Source: Pseudomonas fluorescens (GTDB lineage Bacteria > Pseudomonadota > Gammaproteobacteria > Pseudomonadales > Pseudomonadaceae). From it: a DNA stretch of 64,000 nt. Where the stretch lies: the NCBI GenBank assembly GCA_902825215.1, contig LR782234.1, positions 1,612,001-1,676,000 of the forward strand, given 5' to 3'. Positions 17,320 to 26,600 of the stretch are shown here, in pieces. Made by a program: the position numbers and the translations under genes. Each line of letters starts with the position of its first letter. Within the stretch, counting starts at the first letter, position 1. The notes beneath the pieces were generated by a model. It saw only the letters and a list, made by a program, of their open reading frames with translations, searched no databases and was not told where the DNA came from.

Positions 17320-18258
17320 ATGACCGTTTCGTTTGCCGCCAAGGCGTTTGTGCTGTTGCTGTTTTTGGGCAGCACGCTCTATGTGCATTTGCGCGGCAAG
17401 GCGCGTTTGCCGGTATTGCGTCAGTTCGTCAACCACTCGGCGCTGTTCGCTCCTTATAACGCCTTGATGTACCTGTTCTCCGGCGTGCCGTCCAAACCGT
17501 ATCTGGATCGCAGCAAATTCCCGGAACTGGATGTATTGCGCGATAACTGGGAAACCATTCGCGACGAAGCGATGCACCTGTTCGACGAAGGCTATATTCG
17601 CGCTGCGGAGAAGAACAACGACGCCGGTTTCGGTTCGTTCTTCAAGAAGGGCTGGAAGCGTTTCTACCTTAAGTGGTACGACAAGCCGCTGCCATCGGCC
17701 GAAACCCTGTGTCCGAAAACCGTGGCGCTGGTCAGTGCTATTCCCAATGTCAAAGGCGCGATGTTTGCGTTGCTGCCGGGCGGCAGCCACCTCAATCCGC
17801 ATCGCGACCCGTTCGCCGGCTCGCTGCGTTACCACTTGGGCCTGTCGACGCCGAACTCCGACGATTGCCGGATCTTCGTCGACGGTCAGGTCTACGCCTG
17901 GCGTGACGGTGAAGACGTGATGTTCGACGAGACCTATGTGCACTGGGTCAAGAACGAAACCGAGCAGACCCGCGTGATCCTGTTCTGCGACATCGAGCGC
18001 CCTTTGAGCAATCGCCTGATGACCCGCATCAACCGCTTCATCAGCGGCTGGCTCGGCCGAGCCACCGCACCGCAGAACCTTGACGACGAACGCGTCGGCG
18101 GGATCAACCAGGCGTATGCCTGGAGCAAGAATTTCAGCGACAGGTTCAGCGGCGTGGTCAAGCAATGGAAGCGCCGTCATCCCAAGGCCTATCGCGTGAT
18201 GCGCCCGGTGCTGGCGGTGGTTGTGCTGACGTTGTTGGGGTATTGGCTGTTTGGTTGA
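17320..18258 (+). CDS. lpxO: Lipid A hydroxylase LpxO-like aspartyl/asparaginyl beta-hydroxylase
   Basis: A 312-residue Fe(II)/2-oxoglutarate oxygenase, membrane-anchored at both ends: residues ~4-22 (FAAKAFVLLLFLGSTLYV) and a C-terminal span VLAVVVLTLLGYWLF. The iron ligands are His161 and Asp163 in NPHRDPFAG and His208 in YVHWVKN, with the 2-oxoglutarate Arg in TRVILFCD. LpxO adds a 2-hydroxyl to a secondary acyl chain of lipid A in the inner membrane, which can change antimicrobial-peptide resistance. AAGGAG at 17308-17313 supports ATG 17320. A strong terminator follows. Confidence 0.88.
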   Translation: MTVSFAAKAFVLLLFLGSTLYVHLRGKARLPVLRQFVNHSALFAPYNALMYLFSGVPSKPYLDRSKFPELDVLRDNWETIRDEAMHLFDEGYIRAAEKNNDAGFGSFFKKGWKRFYLKWYDKPLPSAETLCPKTVALVSAIPNVKGAMFALLPGGSHLNPHRDPFAGSLRYHLGLSTPNSDDCRIFVDGQVYAWRDGEDVMFDETYVHWVKNETEQTRVILFCDIERPLSNRLMTRINRFISGWLGRATAPQNLDDERVGGINQAYAWSKNFSDRFSGVVKQWKRRHPKAYRVMRPVLAVVVLTLLGYWLFG

Positions 18259-18273
18259 GGTTGGATCAAGCAA

Positions 18274-18306
18274 TAAAAAAACCGCTCTTTTGGAGCGGTT
18301 TTTTAT
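18274..18306. terminator. Bidirectional rho-independent terminator
   Basis: Stem ACCGCTC/GAGCGGT flanked by A-run on the left and T-run on the right (TTTTTTATT). It ends lpxO on the plus strand and, read on the other strand, the 58-residue gene whose stop codon begins at its edge. Confidence 0.88.
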
Positions 18307-18482
18307 TAGCGGAAGGAAAAGGACGCACCGGCCAGTACGCCGCTTGGCTCTTCAACGGCTGGGTCGGCGAGCGCCTTTCTGATCCGATTCATCTCACTTT
18401 CAGACAACTCGTTGGAAAGCTGCTTTTTCCTCGTCTTTCTGGATGTCGAACCTAATGTTTTCTTTTCAACGACTGCTTTCAT
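18306..18482 (-). CDS. 58-residue charged protein of unknown function
   Basis: An open frame of 59 codons from ATG at 18482 to TAA at 18308-18306. A very good ribosome site, GGAGGGGG, lies 5 bases before the ATG, and the stop abuts the shared terminator, which together make it a likely real gene. The protein starts MKAVVEKKTLGSTSRK, is strongly basic in its first 20 residues, then has an acidic helical stretch (LSESEMNRIRKALADP) and ends SGVLAGASFSFR. It is 50 bp downstream of the GNAT-like gene on the same strand and probably its operon partner. I do not recognise a family. Confidence 0.65.
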   Translation of the reverse strand: MKAVVEKKTLGSTSRKTRKKQLSNELSESEMNRIRKALADPAVEEPSGVLAGASFSFR

Positions 18483-18532
18483 GGCCCCCTCCGACGTTGA
18501 TCAGTAAATGAGCAGTTGCTCAGATACTAGGC

Positions 18533-19066
18533 TCAGTCAATATGCTTCACAAGACGTCCCTCAGAACCAAACTCGAACCCTAGTTGCCGGTATAGCGGTA
18601 TAGCTCCCGCAAGAGGCTCCTGGATTTCGATTTGCTGGCTGCCGATGATCAGTGCGAAGTGGGTGACGGCAGTCAGGGCAAGAGTCGCTATACGGCTCTT
18701 GAGGGGGTGATCGTTTGCCGGCTGCCCTTCAAGCCGTACAATCTTGACGCGCAGGCGGCTTTGGTTTGGATTGGCAAAGCAAAGCCCGCACAGTTCACGA
18801 TCGAACCAGATTGCCAGATCGAAGCTCATTGGCTCTTTGGCTTTCCATCGGATAATTTCCTCCCAGCAGAAATGCGGATCAAGCCATTCCTCATAAGCAT
18901 CCATGGCGGACGCATCAATAGCTTCGAAGCGAACCCTGGAATGATCGACGCCAACAATACCGTGCTCCTCCAATTCGCACTGCAGCGTCGCAAATGTAGC
19001 TGCAGCTCGTTTCCTGGCCTCTGACCGATACAACTGATACCGCAAATACGTCCGTTCCCTTGGCAT
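18533..19066 (-). CDS. GNAT-like N-acetyltransferase, possibly accessory
   Basis: A 177-residue protein with a GNAT-like layout: central strands LAIWFDRELCGLCFANP (strand 4), HPLKSRIATLALTAVTHFAL in the place of the acetyl-CoA pyrophosphate loop and helix 3, and IPLYRQLGFEF as the usual C-terminal GNAT motif. The canonical Q/RxxGxG/A loop is not intact (HPLKSRI), so catalysis is uncertain. The start at 19066 (MPRERTYLRY) is preferred to a TTG upstream. Base composition is visibly lower in GC than neighbouring genes, as expected for a gene acquired by transfer. Substrate unknown. Confidence 0.6.
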   Translation of the reverse strand: MPRERTYLRYQLYRSEARKRAAATFATLQCELEEHGIVGVDHSRVRFEAIDASAMDAYEEWLDPHFCWEEIIRWKAKEPMSFDLAIWFDRELCGLCFANPNQSRLRVKIVRLEGQPANDHPLKSRIATLALTAVTHFALIIGSQQIEIQEPLAGAIPLYRQLGFEFGSEGRLVKHID

Positions 19067-19247
19067 GTGATCTCTTGCATTCCCTGTCTCCTGACAATCC
19101 GTTGCCACCGCCAATCACCCTAATTCCCCGGCACCGCGCTGTCGCTGGCGGCCCTTTGCCCAAGTCATTGCAATCTGTGTCCCGGGCTGGTTATAGTCGG
19201 CGCTCGTGAATCAGGCGGTTCACGTACCTCCCAAAGAGATCTGCTCA

Positions 19248-19412
19248 ATGCCTGCATCCCACATCAACGCGGTAGTCGATTCAGCGGTCAACGCTGGCGT
19301 CGTGCCGTGCGGGAATCAGCAGCCTGTGCAGATCAGTCATTACCCCCCACCTGTCAGTAGCACGCCGGTGCGCGCAGTCGTAGCACCGCCGGGCGTTGGC
19401 GTTTCGGGCTGA
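19248..19412 (+). CDS. 54-residue proline/valine-rich peptide, possible leader peptide
   Basis: Open frame from ATG 19248 to TGA 19410-19412, with an AGAGA ribosome-site candidate at 19235-19239. The peptide contains a PPP run (SHYPPPVSSTP) and a second PP (VAPPGVGVSG), sequences that slow ribosomes without EF-P. It has no signal peptide or membrane span. Its stop codon lies inside the palindrome GCTGATCAGC, the first of several hairpin elements before the EamA transporter at 19508. It may be an ordinary small protein; a regulatory leader is inferred from this layout. Confidence 0.5.
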   Translation: MPASHINAVVDSAVNAGVVPCGNQQPVQISHYPPPVSSTPVRAVVAPPGVGVSG

Positions 19413-19476
19413 TCAGCAGTTTCTGCTGACCCCTGCGCCCGCCAGAACAACCTACTGAATTTCAGCTTCGGCTGAA
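19408..19476 (+). promoter_or_regulatory. Competing hairpins in the leader of the EamA gene
   Basis: Three complementary elements: GCTGATCAGC (19408-19417), TCAGCAG-TTT-CTGCTGA (19413-19429) and TTCAGC-TTCG-GCTGAA (19461-19476, a UUCG tetraloop). All contain GCTGA or TCAGC, so they can pair in mutually exclusive ways. The first overlaps the stop codon of the short peptide. No U-run follows, so any control would be by rho or translation. Confidence 0.45.
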
Positions 19477-19507
19477 TTGGCTTTGTGCCTGACTACAGGT
19501 GGTATTC

Positions 19508-20374
19508 ATGTTTGTCCTTTCGAAACAATCCGCGCTCGCGGCCGCGTCCACGAGCCTGTTCGTCCTGCTGTGGAGCAGCGGGGCTATCTTCTCCAAGTGG
19601 GGATTGGCCCACGCTTCACCGTTCGCCTTTTTGCTGATCCGCTTTGCGATTGCCTTGTGCGGGCTGGTGCTGCTGGCGCCGCTGCTCAAGCTCAAGTTGC
19701 CCAAGGGCGGCAAGCCGATGCTGTTCGCGATCGCTACCGGTGTGGTGCTGTTGGGGGCGTATCAGATCTTTTATCTGTTGGCCTTGAACAGCAAAGTCAC
19801 CCCGGGGGTGATGGCGACCATCATGGGCGTGCAACCGATTCTCACCGTGGTGCTGATGGAACGGCAGCGCTCGACCCGTCGGATGTTCGGACTGGCGCTG
19901 GGGTTGGCCGGGCTGATCATGGTGGTGTATCAGGGGATCGGATTGGCCGGGATGTCATGGGTTGGCATGCTGTTTGGTCTCCTGGCGCTGGCAAGCATGA
20001 CCCTGGGTTCGATCATGCAGAAGCGCATCACTGAAAATCCGCTCGGCACACTGCCGGTGCAGTATCTGGCCGGGCTGTTGCTGTGCGGGATATTCGTGCC
20101 GTTCCAGCCGTTCCATTTTGAACACAGCGCGGGTTTCGTCGTGCCGGTGTTGTGGATGGGGCTGGTGGTTTCGGTGCTGGCGACGCTGTTGCTGTATCGC
20201 CTGATCGCACGGGGCAATCTGGTCAACGTCACCAGCCTGTTTTATCTGGTACCGGCGGTGACCGCGGTGATGGATTACTTGATTTTCGGCAATCGCCTGG
20301 CGGCGTTGAGCGTGCTGGGGATGTTGTTGATTGTTGTTGGTTTGGGGTTCGTGTTCCGTAAAAGCGGTCAGTAG
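19508..20374 (+). CDS. EamA-family (DMT superfamily) transporter
   Basis: A 288-residue inner-membrane protein with about ten spans arranged as two EamA repeats of five. The first repeat begins SLFVLLWSSGAIFSKWGLAH, where the GAIFSKxGL motif is typical, and the second near residue 150 (WVGMLFGLLALASMTLGSI). These proteins export or exchange amino acids or related metabolites; the substrate cannot be told. AGGTGG at 19493-19498 serves ATG 19508. The long structured leader carrying a short open frame upstream is unusual for this family. Confidence 0.82.
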   Translation: MFVLSKQSALAAASTSLFVLLWSSGAIFSKWGLAHASPFAFLLIRFAIALCGLVLLAPLLKLKLPKGGKPMLFAIATGVVLLGAYQIFYLLALNSKVTPGVMATIMGVQPILTVVLMERQRSTRRMFGLALGLAGLIMVVYQGIGLAGMSWVGMLFGLLALASMTLGSIMQKRITENPLGTLPVQYLAGLLLCGIFVPFQPFHFEHSAGFVVPVLWMGLVVSVLATLLLYRLIARGNLVNVTSLFYLVPAVTAVMDYLIFGNRLAALSVLGMLLIVVGLGFVFRKSGQ

Positions 20375-20399
20375 AACAGGCGCTGATTGATCCATCGCC

Positions 20400-20462
20400 T
20401 TCGCGAGCAGGCTCGCTCCCACATTGCACATGCATCCCTGTGGGAGCGAGCCTGCTCGCGAA
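20400..20462. repeat. REPIN, GTGGGAGCGAGCC family, inverted orientation
   Basis: Units face outward compared with most others here (TCGCGAGCAGG first, then CCTGTGGGAGCG) with only about 16 bp between. It lies between the convergent EamA genes. Confidence 0.9.
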
Positions 20463-20486
20463 TATCAGCCGCAACACAATCTAGCG

Positions 20487-21374
20487 TTAAGACACTCGCG
20501 CAGGTTTCAACACCAGCCACAACGCCAGCGCAATCAAAACCCCGCCATACACGTGCGCCATCGACAACGGCTCATCCAGCAACAACGCCCCCCACAAGAC
20601 CCCGAATGGCGGAATCATGAAGGTCACGGTCATCGACTTTACCGGGCCGATCGAGCTGAGCAGGCGGAAATAAATGATGTAGGCAAACGCCGTGCAACCC
20701 AGGCCCAGACCGAGCAGCGATAGCCAGACGTGCCAGCCACCCCAGCTCACCGGCGGTGCGCTGATGACGCTGTAGCCGAACAGCGGCAGCAGAAACAACG
20801 TTGCCCCGAGCATGCTGCCCAGCGCCGATAAACGACTGTCCAGCCCGCCGGCCTGATCCAGCCAGCGCCGTGCGAGAAATCCGGCAAAGCCATAGCAGGT
20901 CGTGGCGAGCAAACAGGCGACCGCGCCCATCAGCAACTGCAGGTCAAATGCCACCGGGCCGGCGCGGGTCAGAACGCCTACGCCGAACAAACCGAGGAAC
21001 ACTCCGCCGAGTTTCGCCGCGGTGAGTTTTTCACTGAAGAACAAACCGCCGATCAGCACGCCCATCAACGGCGTGGTGGCATTGAAGATCGCTGAGTAAC
21101 CCGCCGGCAATACTTGCGCCGCCACCGAGTACAGCGTCGCTGGAATCCCCGAGTTGATCACGCCGAGCAGCATCACGGTTTTCAGTTTGCCCTTGAAATC
21201 CCAGCTGACGCGCATCAGCCCCAGGATCACCAGCAAGCCGGCGGCGGCAATCGACACGCGAAAGAAACCGGTGGGGATCGTGCCGATCACCGGCGCAATG
21301 ATGCGCATGAACAGAAAACTCGCGCCCCAGATAGCGGCCAGCGACAACATGCGGAAAATATCGACAGGGCTCAC
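20487..21374 (-). CDS. EamA-family (DMT superfamily) transporter
   Basis: A 295-residue inner-membrane transporter with two five-span EamA repeats: MLSLAAIWGASFLFMRIIAP at the N-terminus carries the AAIWGASFLFM motif, and the second repeat starts near residue 150. I chose the GTG at 21374 because AAGGAAGGAGA precedes it with good spacing; the frame is open a further 29 codons but those residues are not transporter-like. It is convergent with the other EamA gene and unrelated enough in sequence not to be a recent duplicate. Confidence 0.82.
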   Translation of the reverse strand: MSPVDIFRMLSLAAIWGASFLFMRIIAPVIGTIPTGFFRVSIAAAGLLVILGLMRVSWDFKGKLKTVMLLGVINSGIPATLYSVAAQVLPAGYSAIFNATTPLMGVLIGGLFFSEKLTAAKLGGVFLGLFGVGVLTRAGPVAFDLQLLMGAVACLLATTCYGFAGFLARRWLDQAGGLDSRLSALGSMLGATLFLLPLFGYSVISAPPVSWGGWHVWLSLLGLGLGCTAFAYIIYFRLLSSIGPVKSMTVTFMIPPFGVLWGALLLDEPLSMAHVYGGVLIALALWLVLKPARVS

Positions 21375-21579
21375 GGCGGGTCTCCTTCCTTGATCGGGAC
21401 GAGAGTGTTGCCGAGTGCCCTGGCCATGGCAACCGCTAATCGGGCATTTAATTCGCATCACCCAGCACCAGTGGGCTTGTTGGACAACCCGGTATCGGTT
21501 TTGGCTGAAATTGCACTTTTCCTGCGAGCCTTTCCGTGACTAAGCTCAAGCGAACCGAATTCGCGCCGAGGTTTCACCT

Positions 21580-23301
21580 ATGCCGCAGCAATGGCCAGCC
21601 ACCGACATCGCCCGCATGATCCTCGCTGGCTTCGACGATTACCGCGAGCACTTCCGGCGCATCACCGACGGTGCCCGCGAGCGATTCGAGCAAGCCCGCT
21701 GGCAAGAGGCGCAGGTCGCCTCGGCGGCGCGGATCAGCCTCTACGAGGAAAAGGTCGGTGAAACCGTAGCGCGCCTGCGCGAGCATTTCGATGAAGAGAT
21801 GCTGATGAATGTCAGCTGCTGGCCACTGGTCAAAAGCGCCTACATCAGTGTGATTGACCTGCGCTTCGACGATGAGCTGTCCGAGACCTGGTACAACTCG
21901 ATTTTCTGTGGGCTGTTCAGCCATGACCTGATCAGCGATGGCTGCATGTTCATCCACACCACCCGGCCGACCCTGCGTCGTGCCCGCGCCGCACAGACCC
22001 GGACCTACAAGCCGCAGGGCCAACTGTCGGGCATGCTCGCCAGTATCTTCGCCGACTTCCGTTTCAGCGAGGATTACGCCGATCTGCCCGGCGACCTCAA
22101 CCGGCTCGAAGCCCAACTGCGGGAGAACCTGCCGGACTGGGTCTGCAAGGACCCGGAACTGGCGGTCGAGCTGTTTTCCTCGGTGCTTTATCGCAACAAG
22201 GGCGCTTATCTGGTCGGGCGCATTTACACCCGCGACGAGCAATGGCCGCTGGTGATTCCGCTGCTGCACCGCGAGGGGCGCGGCATTCAGATCGATGCGT
22301 TGATCACCGACGAAGCCGATGTGTCGATCATCTTCTCGTTTACCCGTTCGTATTTCATGGTCGACGTGCCGGTGCCGGCCGAGTTCATCGGGTTCCTGCG
22401 GCGCATTTTGCCGGGCAAGCACATTGCCGAGCTGTACACTTCGATCGGTTTCTACAAACACGGCAAGTCCGAGTTTTACCGGGCGCTGATCAATCACCTC
22501 GCCAACACCGACGATCAGTTCATCATGGCGCCGGGCGTGCGCGGCATGGTCATGAGCGTGTTTACCCTGCCGGGTTTCAACACCGTATTCAAAATCATCA
22601 AGGACCGTTTCTCGCCGTCGAAAAACGTCGACCGCGCCACGGTGATCGAGAAGTACCGACTGGTGAAAAGCGTCGACCGGGTAGGGCGCATGGCCGATAC
22701 CCAGGAATTCGCCGACTTCCGTTTTCCGTTGAGCAAGTTCGAGCCGGCGTGTCTGCAGGAACTGCTCGAAGTCGCGCCCTCGACCGTTTCGGTGGAGGGC
22801 GACACGGTGCTGATCCGCCACTGCTGGACCGAGCGGCGCATGACCCCACTCAACCTCTACCTGGAAAACGCCAACGAGGCCCAGGTGCGCGAAGCGCTGG
22901 AAGATTATGGGCTGGCGATCAAGCAACTGGCGGCGGCGAATATCTTTCCCGGCGACATGCTGCTGAAAAACTTCGGTGTCACCCGGCACGGGCGGGTGGT
23001 GTTTTATGACTACGACGAAATCTGTTTTCTGACCGAAGCCAACTTCCGCCACATCCCCGCGCCGCGCACGCCGGAAGATGAAATGGCGTCCGAACCGTGG
23101 TATTCGATCGGGCCGCTGGACGTGTTTCCCGAGGAGTTTCCGCCGTTTCTGTTCGCCGATGCCGGGCAGCGCAAATTGTTCGATCAGTTGCATGGCGAGT
23201 TGTACGACGCCGACTACTGGAAAAGCTTGCAAGAGGCGATTCGCGCCGGGAAAGTCATCGACGTCTTCCCGTATCGACGCAAGGGCCTCAATAAAGAATG
23301 A
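21580..23301 (+). CDS. aceK: Isocitrate dehydrogenase kinase/phosphatase
   Basis: Bifunctional enzyme of 573 residues (E. coli: 578) that phosphorylates or dephosphorylates isocitrate dehydrogenase, shifting flux between the TCA cycle and the glyoxylate shunt during growth on acetate or fatty acids. The ATP loop [17 protein letters not shown] is near residues 314-330. [35 protein letters not shown] sequence, with the catalytic Asp459 in GDMLLKN and DYDE after it, is the kinase-like core. Unlike in E. coli it is not next to aceBA; here it is monocistronic and followed by repeats. Confidence 0.94.
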   Translation: MPQQWPATDIARMILAGFDDYREHFRRITDGARERFEQARWQEAQVASAARISLYEEKVGETVARLREHFDEEMLMNVSCWPLVKSAYISVIDLRFDDELSETWYNSIFCGLFSHDLISDGCMFIHTTRPTLRRARAAQTRTYKPQGQLSGMLASIFADFRFSEDYADLPGDLNRLEAQLRENLPDWVCKDPELAVELFSSVLYRNKGAYLVGRIYTRDEQWPLVIPLLHREGRGIQIDALITDEADVSIIFSFTRSYFMVDVPVPAEFIGFLRRILPGKHIAELYTSIGFYKHGKSEFYRALINHLANTDDQFIMAPGVRGMVMSVFTLPGFNTVFKIIKDRFSPSKNVDRATVIEKYRLVKSVDRVGRMADTQEFADFRFPLSKFEPACLQELLEVAPSTVSVEGDTVLIRHCWTERRMTPLNLYLENANEAQVREALEDYGLAIKQLAAANIFPGDMLLKNFGVTRHGRVVFYDYDEICFLTEANFRHIPAPRTPEDEMASEPWYSIGPLDVFPEEFPPFLFADAGQRKLFDQLHGELYDADYWKSLQEAIRAGKVIDVFPYRRKGLNKE

Positions 23302-23310
23302 CGGCAGCTA

Positions 23311-23344
23311 CAAGCTTCAAGCTTCAAGCTTCAAGCTTCAAGCT
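23311..23344. repeat. Tandem heptamer CAAGCTT, nearly five copies
   Basis: CAAGCTT repeats head to tail four full times plus CAAGCT. Each junction makes the palindrome AAGCTT. Such short tandem arrays can change copy number by slippage; here it is outside any gene. Confidence 0.92.
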
Positions 23345-23404
23345 AAAGGCCGCTACGGCTTTTAACTTGCAGCTTGTGGCTTGCCGCTAATAGCTGCTTT
23401 TCGC

Positions 23405-23513
23405 TGATCGTTCCCATGCTCTGCGTGGGAATGCCTCACCGGACGCTCCGCGTCCGCTTCTGGGACGCAGAGCGTCCCCGGCTGCATTCCCACGCAGAGC
23501 GTGGGAACGATCA
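23405..23513. repeat. REPIN, TGATCGTTCCCACGC family
   Basis: Outer arms TGATCGTTCCCA and its inverse enclose hairpins GGACGCTCCGCGTCC-like and GGGACGCAGAGCGTCCC-like. It is nested within the CTTGCAGCTTG repeat block. Confidence 0.9.
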
Positions 23514-23654
23514 CTAGACAAGCAGCTACAAGCGGCAAGCCTCAAGCTACAAGTCACAGCGGCTTTTAACTTGCAGCTTGCGGCTTGGCGCTGACAGCTG
23601 CTTTTCTGCCACAATCGCCCCCCTGCATATATAGACGACCGAATTGCCTACCCG

Positions 23655-26600
23655 ATGACCGACGAATCGCCTTCCATCGACAAACTGCTGAAAAACCTCG
23701 ATCACGCCATGCTCGCCGACCGTCACCGGTTGCGCCGGCAGTTGCTTGAGTTGCGCAAGAAACCCGACGAGGCCAAGTTGGCTCAGTGGGTCGCGCGCAT
23801 GCAGGCATCCTGTGATCAGGTGCTGGCGCGCAAGGCCAGCCTGCCGGTGATTCGTTACGACGACAGCCTGCCGATCGCGGCCAAGCGTGACGAGATCAAA
23901 AAGGCCCTGGAGCAGCATCAGGTGCTGATCATCGCCGGCGAAACCGGCTCGGGTAAAACCACCCAGTTGCCGAAGATCTGTCTGGAAATCGGTCGCGGCC
24001 AGCACGGTTTGATCGGCCACACCCAGCCGCGTCGAATCGCAGCGCGCAGTGTCGCCAGCCGCGTCGCTGAAGAGCTCGGCACACCGCTCGGGTCGCTGGT
24101 CGGCTATCAGGTGCGCTTCGAGGATCAGAGCGATGCCAATACGCTGATCAAGCTGATGACCGACGGCATCCTGCTCGCGGAAACCCAGAACGACCGCTAT
24201 CTGGAACGCTACGACACGATCATCGTCGACGAAGCCCACGAACGCAGCCTCAACATCGATTTCCTCCTCGGTTACCTGAAAACCCTGCTGCCGCGCCGTC
24301 CCGATCTGAAAGTCATCATCACCTCGGCGACCATCGATCTGGAGCGCTTTTCCAAACACTTCGACGACGCGCCGATTGTTGAAGTCTCTGGCCGTACCTT
24401 CCCGGTGGAGACCTGGTATCGCCCGCTGACGCTGGAGCAGGACGAGGAGGGCAACCGTGTCGAGGACGACCTGACCGTTGATCAGGCGATCCTCGCCACC
24501 CTCGACGAGATCGCCGCTTACGAGCGCAGCGAACGCCGCAGCCCGGGCGACGTGCTGGTGTTTTTGCCCGGTGAGCGCGAGATCCGCGATGCCGCCGACA
24601 TGTTGCGCAAGGCGCAGCTCAAACACACCGAAATCCTGCCGCTGTACGCGCGCCTGTCGCCGGCCGAGCAGCAGCGGATTTTCCAGTCGCACCCCGGTCG
24701 CCGCGTGGTACTGGCGACCAACGTTGCCGAAACCTCGCTGACCGTGCCGGGCATCCGCTACGTGATCGACAGCGGCACCGCGCGAATCAGCCGTTACAGC
24801 TACCGCGCCAAGGTCCAGCGTTTGCCGATCGAGGCGATTTCCCAGGCCAGCGCCAATCAGCGTAAAGGTCGTTGCGGGCGGGTCGAGCCGGGTATTTGCG
24901 TGCGCCTGTACAGCGAGGAGGATTTCCTCGGCCGCCCGGAATTCACCGATCCGGAAATCCTGCGCACCAACCTTGCCGCCGTTATTTTGCAGATGTTGCA
25001 TCTGCGCCTCGGTGAGATCACCGCGTTCCCGTTCATCGAACCGCCGGATGGCAAAGCGATCAGCGACGGTTTCAATCTGCTTCAAGAGCTTTCGGCCGTT
25101 GATCGCAACAGTCAGCTGACGCCGCTGGGCCGCCAGTTGGCGCGCCTGCCGGTTGACCCGCGCATGGGCCGCATGCTGCTCGAAGCGGCGAAACTCGGCA
25201 GCCTGCAGGAAGTACTCATCGTCGCCAGCGCCATGTCGATTCAGGACCCGCGCGAGCGTCCGCCGGAGCGTCAGCAAGCGGCCGATCAGGCTCACGCGCA
25301 ATGGAAAGACAGCGATTCCGACTTCGCCGGGCTGGTCAATCTGTGGCGCGGTTTTGAAGAACAGCGCCAGGCGCTGACGGCCAGTCCGCTGCGCAACTGG
25401 TGCCGCAAGAACTTCCTCAATTACATGCGCTTGCGCGAATGGCGCGACTCGCATCGCCAGTTGAGCCTGATCTGCCGTGACCTGCAGTTGAGCCTGAACA
25501 AAGAGCCGGCCGACTATCCGAAACTGCACAAAGCGGTGCTGGTCGGCCTGCTCAGCCAGATCGGCCAGAAAACCGAAGACGGCGATTACCTCGGCGCGCG
25601 GCAGCGGCGCTTCTGGATTCATCCGTCGTCGGGCATCGGCAAGAAACGCCCGCAATGGCTGATGGCCGCTGAGCTGGTGGAAACCACCAAACTCTATGCG
25701 CGCATGGTCGCCAAGATCGACGCCGACTGGATCGAACCGCTGGCCGGGCACCTGATCAAGAAAAACCACTTCGAACCGCACTGGGAGAAGAAGCGCGGCC
25801 AGGTCGTGGCCTTCGAGCAGATCACCTTGTTCGGCCTGATCGTCGTCGGCCGGCGCCCGGTGCATTACGGCCCGGTCGATCCGGTGGTGTCGCGCGAACT
25901 GTTTATCCGCGAAGGTCTGGTGCGCGGCGAGATTCAGTCCCGAGCCAAATGCCTTGCCGCCAACCAGCAATTGCTCGAACAGCTCGACGAACTGGAAGCC
26001 AAGGCCCGCCGCCGCGACATTCTCGCTGACGAAGAAACCCTGTACGCGTTCTACGACGCGCGTTTGCCGGCCGAGATTCACCAGACCGCGACCTTCGATA
26101 GTTGGTACAAGGTCAACAGTCAGAAAAATCCGCAACTGCTGATCATGCGCGAAGAGGACGTGCTGGCCCGCGAGGCCAGTGAAGTCACCGCCCGTGATTA
26201 CCCGGACACGCTGCACATCGGCGATCTGGAACTGGCGCTGACCTATCACTTCGAACCCAACCACCCGCGCGACGGCGTGACCTTGCGCGTGCCGGCGCCG
26301 CTGTTGCCAATGCTGCCACCGGAGCGTCTGGAGTGGCTGGTGCCGGGGCTGATCGAGGCCAAATGCATTGCGCTGGTGCGCAACCTGCCGAAGGCCCTGC
26401 GCAAAAATTTCGTGCCGGTGCCCGACTTCATCAAGGCTGCGTTGCAGCGCATGACCTTCGCCGAAGGTTCGCTGCCGCAAGCGCTTGGCCGTGAGTTGCT
26501 GCGCATGACCGGTGCGCGGGTCAGCGACGAGGCGTGGGCGGAAGCGGCGCAGCAGGTCGAAAGCCATCTGCGCATGAACCTGGAAATCGTCGACGGCCAA

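Larger units (their letters stand above)
23305..23606. repeat. Composite repeat block between aceK and hrpA
   Basis: Two copies of a CTTGCAGCTTG(T/C)GGCTTG family (roughly 23305-23404 and 23521-23606, sharing GCGGCTTTTAACTTGCAGCTTG-type sequence) flank a TGATCGTTCCCACGC REPIN. A tandem heptamer lies in the first copy. The whole 353-bp gap between the genes is repeat sequence apart from the hrpA leader. Confidence 0.85.

Noticed and set aside
18165..18455. 96-codon plus-strand frame across the lpxO terminator
   Set aside because: Runs through lpxO out of frame and across a strong terminator; the minus-strand 58-codon gene explains the region better.
23311..23344. Possible CRISPR-like tandem array
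   Set aside because: Units are 7 bp without spacers; a simple tandem repeat.
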